Source: Deltaproteobacteria bacterium
Lineage (GTDB): Bacteria; Desulfobacterota; Desulfarculia; Adiutricales; Adiutricaceae
Assembly (NCBI GenBank): GCA_031264015.1
Contig: JAISET010000015.1
Location: 1 to 35,138, forward strand
Length of the DNA stretch: 35,138 bases
Direction: 5' to 3'
Under the pieces are notes generated by a model, which was given only the letters and a program-made list of their open reading frames with translations, was not told the origin of the DNA and made no database searches. Positions 14,583 through 22,466 of the stretch are shown piece by piece. The stretch's first letter is position 1; every line of letters begins with the position of its first letter. The position numbers were made by a program, and so were the translations under genes.

Positions 14583-16043
14583 TCAGCCCAGGGCCGGCGG
14601 GTCGCCCGGGGAGGGCAGCACCCTCTCCATGGCCCCGGCCGCGGACAGAAGACCCAGCTCGTCGAAGTGCCGGCCCATCAGCTGGAGGCCGACGGGCAGG
14701 CCCCCCGGGGTCAGGCCCGCGGGCAGGGCCAGGCCGGGGGCCCCGACTATGTTCAAAGGCAGCGTCATCATGTCCAGCTGGTAGACCGTCAGCGGGTCGG
14801 CGGCGAAGGCGCCGAAGGGCCAGGCCGGGATCGAGGAGACGGGGGCCAGCAGAAAGTCGCAGCCCTCCAAGGCCCGCCGGTAGTCCTCGGCGATCAGGCG
14901 CCTGACCTGGGCCGCCTTTCTGAAGTAGGCGTCGTAGTAGCCGCTGGAGAGCACGAAGGTGCCCAGCATGATCCGGCGCCTGACCTCCTCGCCCATGGCC
15001 TGGGTCCTGGAGTTGCGGTAGAGGGACAGAAGCTCGGGGTCGCCCCCGGCCCTGTACCCGTAGCGCACCCCGTCGTAGCGGGCCAGGTTGGTGCTGGCCT
15101 CGGCGGCGGCCAGGATGTAGTAGACGGCCACGCTGAAGCGCAGGTTGGGCAGGCTGACCGGCCTCAGCCTGACGCCGGCGCCCGTCAAAAGCTTCCTGGC
15201 CTCGTCGAGGCGGCGGGCCACCCCGCCGTCGAAGTCGGCCGACCAGAGCTCCTCGGGAAGGCCCAGGGTCAGTTTTTTGAGGTCGGCGGGAACGGCGTTC
15301 GCGTAGTCGTCCAGGGGGTGGTCGGAGGCCGTGGAGTCCAGGCCGTCCGGGCCCGCCACCGCCGAGAGGATCAGGCCCAGGTCCGCGGACGACCTGGCCA
15401 GGGGCCCGGCCTGGTCGAAGGAGCTGCCGTAGGCCACTATCCCGTAGCGCGAGACCCGGCCGTAGGTGGGCTTGAGGCCCAGGCACCCGCACAGGGCCGC
15501 CGGCTGCCTGATGGAGCCCCCGGTGTCAGTGCCCAGGGCGGCCGCCGCCTGCAGCGAGACCACCGAGGCGGCCGCCCCGCCGCTGGAGCCGCCCGGCACC
15601 CTGGAGAGGTCCCGGGGGTTTCTGGTGGTCTTGAAGGCGGAAAACTCAGTTGAGGAGCCCATGGCGAACTCGTCGCAGTTGGTCTTGGCGACGACGACCG
15701 CCCCTGCCTCCCTGAGCCTCGCGACCACCGTGGCCTCGAAGACGGGCCGGTAGTTCTCCAGAATCCTGGAGCCCGCCGTGGTGGGCGCGCCCTTGAGGCA
15801 GAAGACGTCCTTGACCGTCACCGGGAGGCCGCGCAGGGGTCTGGCCGGGTCCGGGCCCGACTTGTCGGCCGCGGCCGCCTCCCCCATGGCCCGCTCCTCC
15901 AGAACGGCCAGGCAGGCCCCGACCCGCGGCTCGGTCGCCTTGATGCGCGCCAAAGACGAGGCCGTCAGCTCGACGGACGTGAATTTTTTGGCGGCCAGGC
16001 CGGCCGCGGCCTCGGCGAGGGTCAAACGGAAAAGCTCGCTCAT
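14583..16043 (-). CDS. gatA: Aspartyl/glutamyl-tRNA amidotransferase subunit A
   Basis: A 486-residue amidase-signature protein of normal GatA length. It frees ammonia from glutamine for GatB, which amidates Glu-tRNA(Gln) or Asp-tRNA(Asn). The catalytic Ser-cisSer-Lys triad is complete: Lys78 (PVTVKDV), Ser153 (VPGGSSGG) and Ser177 (DTGGSIRQP). KTNCDEFAMGSS and GLKPTYGRVSRYG are further GatA marks. GGGGGG lies upstream of the ATG. It is the last gene of a gatB-gatC-gatA operon on the - strand, 142 bases after gatC. Confidence 0.96.
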   Translation of the reverse strand: MSELFRLTLAEAAAGLAAKKFTSVELTASSLARIKATEPRVGACLAVLEERAMGEAAAADKSGPDPARPLRGLPVTVKDVFCLKGAPTTAGSRILENYRPVFEATVVARLREAGAVVVAKTNCDEFAMGSSTEFSAFKTTRNPRDLSRVPGGSSGGAAASVVSLQAAAALGTDTGGSIRQPAALCGCLGLKPTYGRVSRYGIVAYGSSFDQAGPLARSSADLGLILSAVAGPDGLDSTASDHPLDDYANAVPADLKKLTLGLPEELWSADFDGGVARRLDEARKLLTGAGVRLRPVSLPNLRFSVAVYYILAAAEASTNLARYDGVRYGYRAGGDPELLSLYRNSRTQAMGEEVRRRIMLGTFVLSSGYYDAYFRKAAQVRRLIAEDYRRALEGCDFLLAPVSSIPAWPFGAFAADPLTVYQLDMMTLPLNIVGAPGLALPAGLTPGGLPVGLQLMGRHFDELGLLSAAGAMERVLPSPGDPPALG

Positions 16044-16185
16044 GCCCGGCCCCCCGAAAACAACGCGCGAAGCCCCCGGAGGCGCGGCTTCCCGGCCGCC
16101 CGGCGGTATTCGCGCGGGCGCGCTCCGAAAAAGCCCGGGAGGACGGGCCTGACGGCAAAACTTGGGATGCGGACCGCGGGGCTCA

Positions 16186-16500
16186 TCAGAAAATCCTGGG
16201 GACGCTGAAGTAGCGGCCCACCCGCTCCGGGGCCTGGCCCAGGATGTCGTCCGCCTTGCCCGCGTCCCGGCGGGGCTCGTCCGGCCTGGGCGGCTGGGGC
16301 TCGATCATGGGGGAGTACATGGGCTCGACGCCCTCGGTCTCGGCCTCGTTTAAGATGGCCATGTAGTCGACGATCTTGGCGAACTCGGAGACCATGGCCG
16401 CCACGGGGTCGGCCGCCGCGGAGTCCGACTCGGGGCGTTCCGGGGGCTCGAGCCTGGCCAGCCCGACCACCGCCAGGACGGCTTTTTCGTCCAGTGGCAT
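16186..16500 (-). CDS. gatC: Aspartyl/glutamyl-tRNA amidotransferase subunit C
   Basis: A 104-residue GatC, the small subunit that wraps around GatA and stabilises the GatCAB complex. It shows the VVGLARLE helix, the FAKIVDYMAILNE helix, the linker VEPMYSP and the C-terminal motif with RRDAGKADDILGQAP followed by YFSVPRIF. The ATG at 16500 is chosen because GGAGGAG lies eight bases upstream, inside the end of gatB. The gatB stop is one base away, which indicates translational coupling. A longer frame extending to 16824 is only overlap with gatB. Confidence 0.93.
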   Translation of the reverse strand: MPLDEKAVLAVVGLARLEPPERPESDSAAADPVAAMVSEFAKIVDYMAILNEAETEGVEPMYSPMIEPQPPRPDEPRRDAGKADDILGQAPERVGRYFSVPRIF

Positions 16501-16501
16501 G

Positions 16502-17935
16502 CTAGTTCTCCTCCGGCCGGCCGACGGCCTCGAGCAAGGCCCTGGCGACGCCCTTGGGGTCGGCGGCCCCGCGGCTTTTGCGCATGACCTGCCCCACCAG
16601 AAACCCCATGATCTTTTCCTGGCCGGAGCGGTATTTGGCCACCTCCTCCGGGTGCGCCGCCACCACCTCGACGGCCATGGCGGACAGGGCGCCCCGGTCG
16701 GTGACCAGCAAAAGATTTTTTTCCCGGGCCAGCTCCTCGGGGTCCCGGCCCGAGGCGAACAGCTCCCCGAACATCTCCTGGACGGCCCGCCGGCCCAGGA
16801 CGCCCTTGTCCAGGAGCTCGCCAAGCCTGGCCAGCCCCTCCGGGGCCAGGGGGGAGTCGGCGACGGCCAGGTCCTCTTTGAGGCAGGCCGGGAGCAGAAA
16901 CTCCTCCATCAGAGACGCCGCCTTTCCGGGGTCGGGGAAGAGGGCCGTCGTTTTCTCGAAGTACTCCAGGGCCCCCCGGCGGTCCAGCAGCAGGGCCGCC
17001 TGCTCGTCGCGCAGCCCCAGGCCCGTCAGCCTGTCCCTGGTCTCCTCGACGGTGCCGGGGAGGGTCAGGCGGATGGCCTCGACGATCTCGGGGCCGACCC
17101 AGACCGGCGGCAGGTCTGGCTGCGGGAAGTAGCGGTAGTCGTGGGCCTCCTCTTTCGTTCTAAGCGTCCTGGTCTCGAGCCTGACCGGGTCGAAATGCAA
17201 AGTTTCCTGGAGGACGGGCTCGTTTTTCTCGTAAAGGGCGGTCTGCCTCATGACCTCGTACTCGACGGCCTTGCCGACGTGCCTGAAAGAGTTGAGGTTC
17301 TTGATCTCGCCCCGCACGCCCAGCTCCCTGGCGCCGACGGGCTTCAGGGAGACGTTGACGTCGCAGCGGAACTCGCCCTCCTCGAGACGCCCCTCGGTCA
17401 CCTCCAAAAATACCAGGAGGGCGTGCAGCTTCTTGAGAAAGTCCACGGCCTCGCCCGCCGAGCTCAGATCCGGCTCGGTGACGATCTCGACCAGGGGCGT
17501 CCCCGCCCGGTTCAAATCCACCAGGGTGCGGCCCCGCCTCTCGTCGTGGACGCACTTGCCGGCGTCGTCCTCCAGGTGGATGCGGTTCAGGCGCACCGTC
17601 TTGACGCCTCCGGGTACTTCGATGTCGAGGCCCCCGCCCGAGCAGATGGGCGGGTCCAGCTGGGAGGTCTGAAAGCCGTTGGGCAGATCCGGATAGAAAT
17701 AATTTTTTCTGGAAAACAGGGAGCGGTTGTTGACCCGGCAGCCCAGGGCCAGCCCGGCCTTGGCGGCCAGCTCCAGAGCCCTGCCGTTCATGCGGGGCAA
17801 GGCGCCCGGCTGCCCCGTGCAGACCTCGCAGATAAGCGTGTTGGGCTCGGCCCCCGGCTCCGTGGGGCAGGAGCAGAAGAGCTTGGTCCTGGTCTTCAGC
17901 TGGGCGTGGATCTCCAGGCCTATGACCGGCTCCAT
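16502..17935 (-). CDS. gatB: Aspartyl/glutamyl-tRNA amidotransferase subunit B
   Basis: A 477-residue GatB, the subunit that binds the mischarged tRNA and does the kinase and transamidation step. The start MEPVIGLEIHAQLKT matches the family N-terminus exactly. It is preceded by GTGAGG, so 17935 is preferred over upstream starts that add a Gly/Ser-rich extension. Further marks are CSCP and CEVCTGQPG (zinc-site region), NYFYPDLPNGFQTSQ, DLNRAGTPLVEIVTEPD, EGEFRCDVNVS, EIKNLNSF, EEAHDYRYFPQPDLPP and a C-terminal YqeY-type tail. It is first in the gatB-gatC-gatA order. Presence of GatCAB means Gln- and/or Asn-tRNA are made by the indirect route. Confidence 0.96.
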   Translation of the reverse strand: MEPVIGLEIHAQLKTRTKLFCSCPTEPGAEPNTLICEVCTGQPGALPRMNGRALELAAKAGLALGCRVNNRSLFSRKNYFYPDLPNGFQTSQLDPPICSGGGLDIEVPGGVKTVRLNRIHLEDDAGKCVHDERRGRTLVDLNRAGTPLVEIVTEPDLSSAGEAVDFLKKLHALLVFLEVTEGRLEEGEFRCDVNVSLKPVGARELGVRGEIKNLNSFRHVGKAVEYEVMRQTALYEKNEPVLQETLHFDPVRLETRTLRTKEEAHDYRYFPQPDLPPVWVGPEIVEAIRLTLPGTVEETRDRLTGLGLRDEQAALLLDRRGALEYFEKTTALFPDPGKAASLMEEFLLPACLKEDLAVADSPLAPEGLARLGELLDKGVLGRRAVQEMFGELFASGRDPEELAREKNLLLVTDRGALSAMAVEVVAAHPEEVAKYRSGQEKIMGFLVGQVMRKSRGAADPKGVARALLEAVGRPEEN

Positions 17936-18774
17936 CGGCCTCACTGTTCGCACCTCTCCGCTCGCGCCCTGGTCATGCTGGCACCGCCGGACCTCCAAAA
18001 TTACGTTTCCGGGAGCCTCCCCGGAGGAACCATCCCCGGAGGATCCCCCGCCGGAGGAGCCCCCGCGCCCGCCTTGTCCCCGGCGCCCCGTCAAAAGCCG
18101 GCGCCGGCGGCCCCGCCAGGCCGGGGCGGGAGCGGGGCGGCGGGAGGCGGAAAGCTCGTCCCGCCGGGAACTCCAGGAAGACAGCCAATATTAACCAAGC
18201 TGGCCGGGATAATCAATAGCCGGGCCGGGAAAGCGGCGGCCCCCCCCCGCGCCTGACACTCGCGCGGCCCGCGTCAGGCCCGGTGTTTTTCCTCCGCGCA
18301 AGAAACTAAAGACGGTTGACCTACTCTAAGGACAGACTATATTGTCATATTTTAGGTAAATTATCGCTTTAAAATTGTAAATACATTCATAATTTTCTAT
18401 CTAATATAATAAAACTTCCTCTAATAATCATTTAGTTATACTTTATCAATTTTTATCAAGCTAATTCGTTATAGTTATGTTACCTTTGTGAAGCAAAAAT
18501 TTTTTTATAAATTTACAAGCCCGTCTGAAGTCAAGGCGCGCCCCCGGGCGCGTCCCCCGAAATCGTTTAGACGACCGTCAACGAGGGCGTGTCGTTGCCG
18601 GAAAGGAAAAGAGACTATAATATTTGACAAAGCAAGGCCAAAGTCCACCGTCATTCAACTGTCCGGAGAACATTAGACGTGATTGTCGGCCGACCGGGCC
18701 GGCCAGCCTCCCGCCGCCAAAACTCCCGTCCCCGGGCCGTCCCGTCGTCAAAACCCGGCGCCCCCCGGGCCGGC
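17936..18774. other. Intergenic region upstream of gatB with an AT-rich island
   Basis: The first 340 bases are GC-rich and gene-free, then an island at about 18300-18520 is extremely AT-rich, then GC-rich again. The gat promoter probably lies in the island, but I cannot choose one hexamer pair. TTGACA at 18625 on the + strand has no partner and no gene to serve. Confidence 0.45.
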
Positions 18775-19458
18775 TCAGAGCTTCCGGCCGAGCAGGGCCC
18801 GGGCCAGCTCCTCGGAGCGGACGTCGGCCAGACGGAGCATGGTCCGGCCGAAAAGCGTCGCGCGGGCCCGCCAGCCGAGCCCCCGGCCGCGCATGTCCAG
18901 GGAGCGCCGCACCCTGCCCGCGTCGTCCAGCAAACCCAGCAGGCTTTTGTGGACGACCACCAGGGCCAGGGAGGTTTTCAGGGCCAGATCCTGACCGAGG
19001 ACCGGCCGCGAGAGCCGCAGCCAGGCCCGCCCCAGCTCCAGGGGCGTCCACAAAAGAACCACCAGCAGCCCCAGGCAGAACCAGACGGCCAGCTGGTCGG
19101 GCCGGATCGGGGAGGCCAGGCCGAGGAGGACCATGTAGAGGGCCAGGGTGGTGAAATACAGCCACATGCCGGCGGCCGTCCTGACCAGCCTCTCGCGGTC
19201 GGGGCGGCCCAGGGCCAGGCCGGCCGCCAGGACCAAAAGAACGACGGCCGCCCGAGGGCAGATCCCCGGACGCAGATAGGCCAGCAGGGCGAGCAGCCAG
19301 TCCGAAATCAAAAAAACGCCGGCCCCCGGAGCCCGCAGCGCCCGACGCAAGACGTCCCGGGCGCGCCCGCGCGGACGTTTTCCAGTTAGTTTTCCGGCCC
19401 GGCCGCCGGACGGTCCCCCGGGCCCCGGCCCGCCCGTCCGGGCGCCTTTCCCCCCCAC
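18775..19458 (-). CDS. Integral membrane protein, CbiQ/EcfT-like
   Basis: Up to 227 residues, with a hydrophobic core of about five membrane segments and a C-terminal cytoplasmic part. DDAGRVRRSLDMRGRGL and later RSEELARALLGRKL resemble the two Ala-Arg-Gly-type coupling helices of EcfT/CbiQ, the membrane scaffold of energy-coupling-factor vitamin and metal transporters. No ECF ATPase or substrate-binding component is nearby, so a transporter role is uncertain. The first in-frame start (GTG, 19458) would give a Gly/Arg-rich leader, and the true start may be further in. It follows the TPR gene by only a few bases and so is the third gene of an operon with the C39 peptidase and TPR lipoprotein. 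Confidence 0.55.
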   Translation of the reverse strand: MGGKGARTGGPGPGGPSGGRAGKLTGKRPRGRARDVLRRALRAPGAGVFLISDWLLALLAYLRPGICPRAAVVLLVLAAGLALGRPDRERLVRTAAGMWLYFTTLALYMVLLGLASPIRPDQLAVWFCLGLLVVLLWTPLELGRAWLRLSRPVLGQDLALKTSLALVVVHKSLLGLLDDAGRVRRSLDMRGRGLGWRARATLFGRTMLRLADVRSEELARALLGRKL

Positions 19459-19461
19459 CGC

Positions 19462-20085
19462 CTACTGCCGGGCGCGCCGGGCGGCCTCGATGGCGGCGTC
19501 GATCTGGCTCAGGGTCCCCCGGTAGTTGGAGACGACGGCCTCGTCCTCCCCCAGGCCGGCCGACGTCTCCACCGCCCGGGCCGCCAGCTCCCTGGCCTCC
19601 TCCAAAGCCCCCCCGTCCAGGAGAAGCGCCCAGGCGACGTTGTTGGCGGCCGCGGGCAGTCCGCCGTCCCGCCAGGCGCGGCGCCAGCGGGTCATGGCGG
19701 CCCCGGCGTCCCCCTTCTGGTAGAGGACGTTCCCCAGGCCGAGGCTGGCCAGGGGCAGGGGCAGGGACGCCCGGTACTCCCGCTCGGCGATGTCCAGCTC
19801 CCCGTCCCGCTCGTAGGCCAGGGCCAGGTCGAGGTGCTCCTCCTTGCTGAGTGGGTCGCTGACGACGTTTATTTTCGGGAGCCAGCCGCAGCCGCCTAAA
19901 ATAAGAAGAAAGAGGCACGACAGGCGGAGGAGGGCCGGAATGAGGAAAAAAGCGGGCCGGGCGGCGGACGGGGGAAAGACGGGGGGGGCGGGTCTTTTTC
20001 CGGGGCCCTTTGCCCGCGCCGGGGCAAGACCCAAGCCCGCGCCGGGCCCGAGGCGATCGTCCGCCGGGGGGGGGAGGAAGGCCAT
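19462..20085 (-). CDS. TPR-repeat lipoprotein
   Basis: A 207-residue protein with a hydrophobic segment ending in the lipobox LGGC (Cys66), so probably a lipid-anchored envelope protein. The mature part has tetratricopeptide-like helices (LDLALAYERDGELDIAEREYRA, LGLGNVLYQKGDAGAAMTRW cut here into two motifs, AANNVAWALLLDGG), a scaffold for protein contacts. The ATG at 20085 has GGGAG upstream and lies one base past the C39 gene stop, so the two are coupled. The 50-residue stretch before the hydrophobic core is unusually long for a signal peptide. In PA2778-type proteins C39 and TPR domains are fused in one chain; here they are split. Confidence 0.68.
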   Translation of the reverse strand: MAFLPPPADDRLGPGAGLGLAPARAKGPGKRPAPPVFPPSAARPAFFLIPALLRLSCLFLLILGGCGWLPKINVVSDPLSKEEHLDLALAYERDGELDIAEREYRASLPLPLASLGLGNVLYQKGDAGAAMTRWRRAWRDGGLPAAANNVAWALLLDGGALEEARELAARAVETSAGLGEDEAVVSNYRGTLSQIDAAIEAARRARQ

Positions 20086-20086
20086 C

Positions 20087-21406
20087 TCAGCGCTCCCAAC
20101 CCATGACGGGCGTCTGCTCGACGGGCTCGGCCGGCTCGACGACGGCGCGCCCCACGGGCTCGGAAGCGTCCCGCCCGGCCGCCGTCCGCCCCTCGGCCGT
20201 CCGTTCGGCGCCGGTCCCGCGTCCGGGCGCCGAGGCCCCCGGCACGGTGGCCGGGCCCTCGAACTCCGCCCCGCCGTATCTGGCGCCGGCCACGGGCTGA
20301 TCCTCGGGGAGGGGGACCACCGGCAGCCTGGCCGGGACGCCGATGTGGCCCTCGGAAATGCCCGCGCCCCGGGAATTGCCGCCCTCGAGGACCTCGTGGG
20401 ACTCGAAGTCGGAGAGGTCGTCGGACTCGTTCCCGGAGCCGTGAGTCGTTCCTCCGCCGGCCGCGCCCCGGCTTCTGCTGGTCATGTTGAGGATGGGCTC
20501 GGAGGCCACGGGGTACGGGGAGGGCAGGTCGGCCCCCTGCAGGGCGGCGGGCATCATGGCGTCGGGCAGCAGGCCCGCGGGCACCGCCACCGGGGAGGGG
20601 GAGGGGGAAGCCCCGCCGTCGGCCGGAGGCTCCGGCGGGGGGCCGGCCAGGGCCTCGGAGACCAGGGGCAGGCCGCCCTTGGTGACCGCGGGGTAGTCCG
20701 CCCCGACCGGGAAGCCGCGGCCGCCGGGCGAGCCGGAGTAGTCGTCGGTGACGAGGGGGGCGGGGTCGTCCGGCGCCGGGGGGGCCGGGGCCGCCTTGTC
20801 CCCGGGGGCGCGGACGACGATGGCGAAGTTGCCGGAGCGGAGCCAGGCGGTCAGAAGCCGCGACCAGGGGATGATCTCGTGCTCGACCAGACCGGAGTTG
20901 ACCACCAGGCCCTCGGGCCCGTAGCCCAGGGCGACCACGAAGTGCCCCTTGCGCGCCGGCCCGAAAGCCGACTCCAAAAGCAAAATGACCGGCCTCTGCA
21001 TGGTGATGTGGTCCAGCAGGTCGTCGGGGCTCATGGCCGAGAAGGAGGCGTCCAGACCCCTGCTTCTGGCGTAGAGGACCATGTCGGGACCCAGGGCGCC
21101 CCTGAGATCCTCCCGCTGCACGGCCGCGGCCACCTCGTCCATAGTGGCGGGCGTCCCCTGGTAGGTCATGACCGCGGCCAGGGTGGAGGGCCCGCAGTGG
21201 CTGCTGTCGTCCGGCATGAAGGGCACCCCGGCGATCAGGCGGTTGTGCAGGGGCGCGCTGAAGACCTCGGGGGCGGGGCGGGCGGACTCCGACCCCGGCC
21301 CGATCGGACCCAGGCAGGCGGGCGCGAGCAGGGCCAAAAACAAAAGGGCCGGGGCGAGCCGCCAAAACCCCCGGCTAAATATCCCCGCGTCCGCCTCTAG
21401 TCTCAT
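20087..21406 (-). CDS. C39-like cysteine peptidase, PA2778 type, with long Pro/Gly-rich tail
   Basis: A 439-residue protein with a signal peptide or lipoprotein leader (LLFLALLAPAC, Cys31). Residues 50-200 form a papain-like C39 fold: SSHCGPSTLAAVM gives catalytic Cys71, KGHFVVALGY gives His155, and LVVNSG gives the third polar residue. This matches the PA2778 family of envelope cysteine peptidases, whose substrates are unknown; no ABC exporter is present, so it is not a bacteriocin-processing transporter. Residues 205-439 are low-complexity Pro/Gly/Ala/Ser-rich and probably disordered. A GGGGGAAG site precedes the ATG. It is first in a tight three-gene operon. Confidence 0.75.
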   Translation of the reverse strand: MRLEADAGIFSRGFWRLAPALLFLALLAPACLGPIGPGSESARPAPEVFSAPLHNRLIAGVPFMPDDSSHCGPSTLAAVMTYQGTPATMDEVAAAVQREDLRGALGPDMVLYARSRGLDASFSAMSPDDLLDHITMQRPVILLLESAFGPARKGHFVVALGYGPEGLVVNSGLVEHEIIPWSRLLTAWLRSGNFAIVVRAPGDKAAPAPPAPDDPAPLVTDDYSGSPGGRGFPVGADYPAVTKGGLPLVSEALAGPPPEPPADGGASPSPSPVAVPAGLLPDAMMPAALQGADLPSPYPVASEPILNMTSRSRGAAGGGTTHGSGNESDDLSDFESHEVLEGGNSRGAGISEGHIGVPARLPVVPLPEDQPVAGARYGGAEFEGPATVPGASAPGRGTGAERTAEGRTAAGRDASEPVGRAVVEPAEPVEQTPVMGWER

Positions 21407-21835
21407 TTCTTCCCCCGACCGGGCGCCGCCGTCCGACCGGCCGACCGGCGGGGCCCGGAAATCACCGGCCGCCGTCCGGACCGGCCGCCGGACGGGGCGA
21501 ACAATTTAAACTGCCGAAATCTTGGACAGGCCCGAAAGCCCCGTCAAATAATAGCACCAATCGGCCCCCGGTTAAAGACGGCCGGACGTCGGGCGCGCCG
21601 GGGGGGACGGTTTGCAGACAAACTCGGGACCGCTGGCGCGCTTTGGCCTGGGACGGCGGGCCCGACAACGGCATGAGCCGGACGTCGGGCGCGCCGGGAG
21701 GCGGGGAAAAAACAGACTCGGAAAAAACGGGCGTCGAGCCCGGCGGGCGGGCCCGCTATTCGCGCGAAAACAACGGGGCTTTTTCAGGCGGCCGGGGCGA
21801 ATTTTTGTCAAGGCCGTCTGAAAACGCCCGGCCGG
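21407..21835. other. GC-rich intergenic region with a 22-bp direct repeat
   Basis: No supported gene. A 22-base word beginning GCCGGACGTCGG occurs exactly at 21581-21602 and 21677-21698. Short frames here lack ribosome sites and signatures. Confidence 0.5.
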
Positions 21836-22408
21836 TCAGGATTTCGGCTTGAGGTCCTTGCCGGCCGAGAAGGCCCTGGCCACCCGGGGGCCCAGCTTGT
21901 GGTAGTTCCCGTCGGCGCCGAAGACCAGCGGGTCGGCCTTTCGCATGTCTATCCCGCCGTCGGCGGCCACCTCCCGGTCGGCCTTGACGTCGACTATCTC
22001 GCCTATGAAGAGAGTGTGGGTGCCCAGCTCATGGGAGGCATGCAGCCGGCACTCGGCGACCACCGGGCACTCGCCCACGTACGGGGCCTCGACCAAGTCG
22101 CTTTTGACGGCCGTGAGACCGGCCTCCTTGAACTTGTCATGGTCCTTTCCGGAGACGATGCCCGCGAAGTCCGTCTCGACGGCCAGCCTCGCCGGCGGAA
22201 AACTGACGGTGAAGGCCTTGTTTTTGAGGACCCCGGCGTGGGTCCACCTCGGCGGCCGCACGGAGACGGCGACGAGGGGGGGCTCGGAGCAGACTATGCC
22301 GCCCCAGGCCGCGGTCATGACGTTCGGGCGGCCGTTGGCGTCGTAGGTGCCGACCAGAAAAGCCGGCATCGGCAGGGCCAGGGTCCTCGCCCCCAGGGAA
22401 ACCTTCAT
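21836..22408 (-). CDS. Flavin reductase-like protein (FMN-binding split barrel)
   Basis: A 190-residue protein of the flavin reductase-like split-barrel family. These bind FMN and either reduce flavins with NAD(P)H or act as electron carriers. Typical features are PAFLVGTYDANGRPNVMTAAWGG as the opening strand pair (the part around NGRPNVMTAAW), PPLVAVSVRPPRWTH, the AFTVSFP strand, DFAGIVSGKDHDKF, and CRLHASHELGTHTLFIGEI near the C-terminus. The type with SGKDxDKF is common in anaerobes. The start has GGAGG eight bases upstream. Substrate and partner are unknown. It sits just downstream of the endonuclease Q gene on the same strand. Confidence 0.88.
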   Translation of the reverse strand: MKVSLGARTLALPMPAFLVGTYDANGRPNVMTAAWGGIVCSEPPLVAVSVRPPRWTHAGVLKNKAFTVSFPPARLAVETDFAGIVSGKDHDKFKEAGLTAVKSDLVEAPYVGECPVVAECRLHASHELGTHTLFIGEIVDVKADREVAADGGIDMRKADPLVFGADGNYHKLGPRVARAFSAGKDLKPKS

Positions 22409-22466
22409 CGCGTCGCCTCCAATCGAGTCAGGATTGACGGAAAAACAGAAAAAAAGCGGAGTCGGG

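Noticed and set aside
16376-18256. A 626-codon open frame on the + strand across gatC and gatB
   Set aside because: It is the antisense shadow of gatB/gatC, kept open by high GC. The - strand proteins show full family signatures.
19844-21400. A 518-codon open frame on the + strand across the C39 gene
   Set aside because: It has the composition of a GC-bias shadow and no motif; the - strand shows the catalytic Cys and His.
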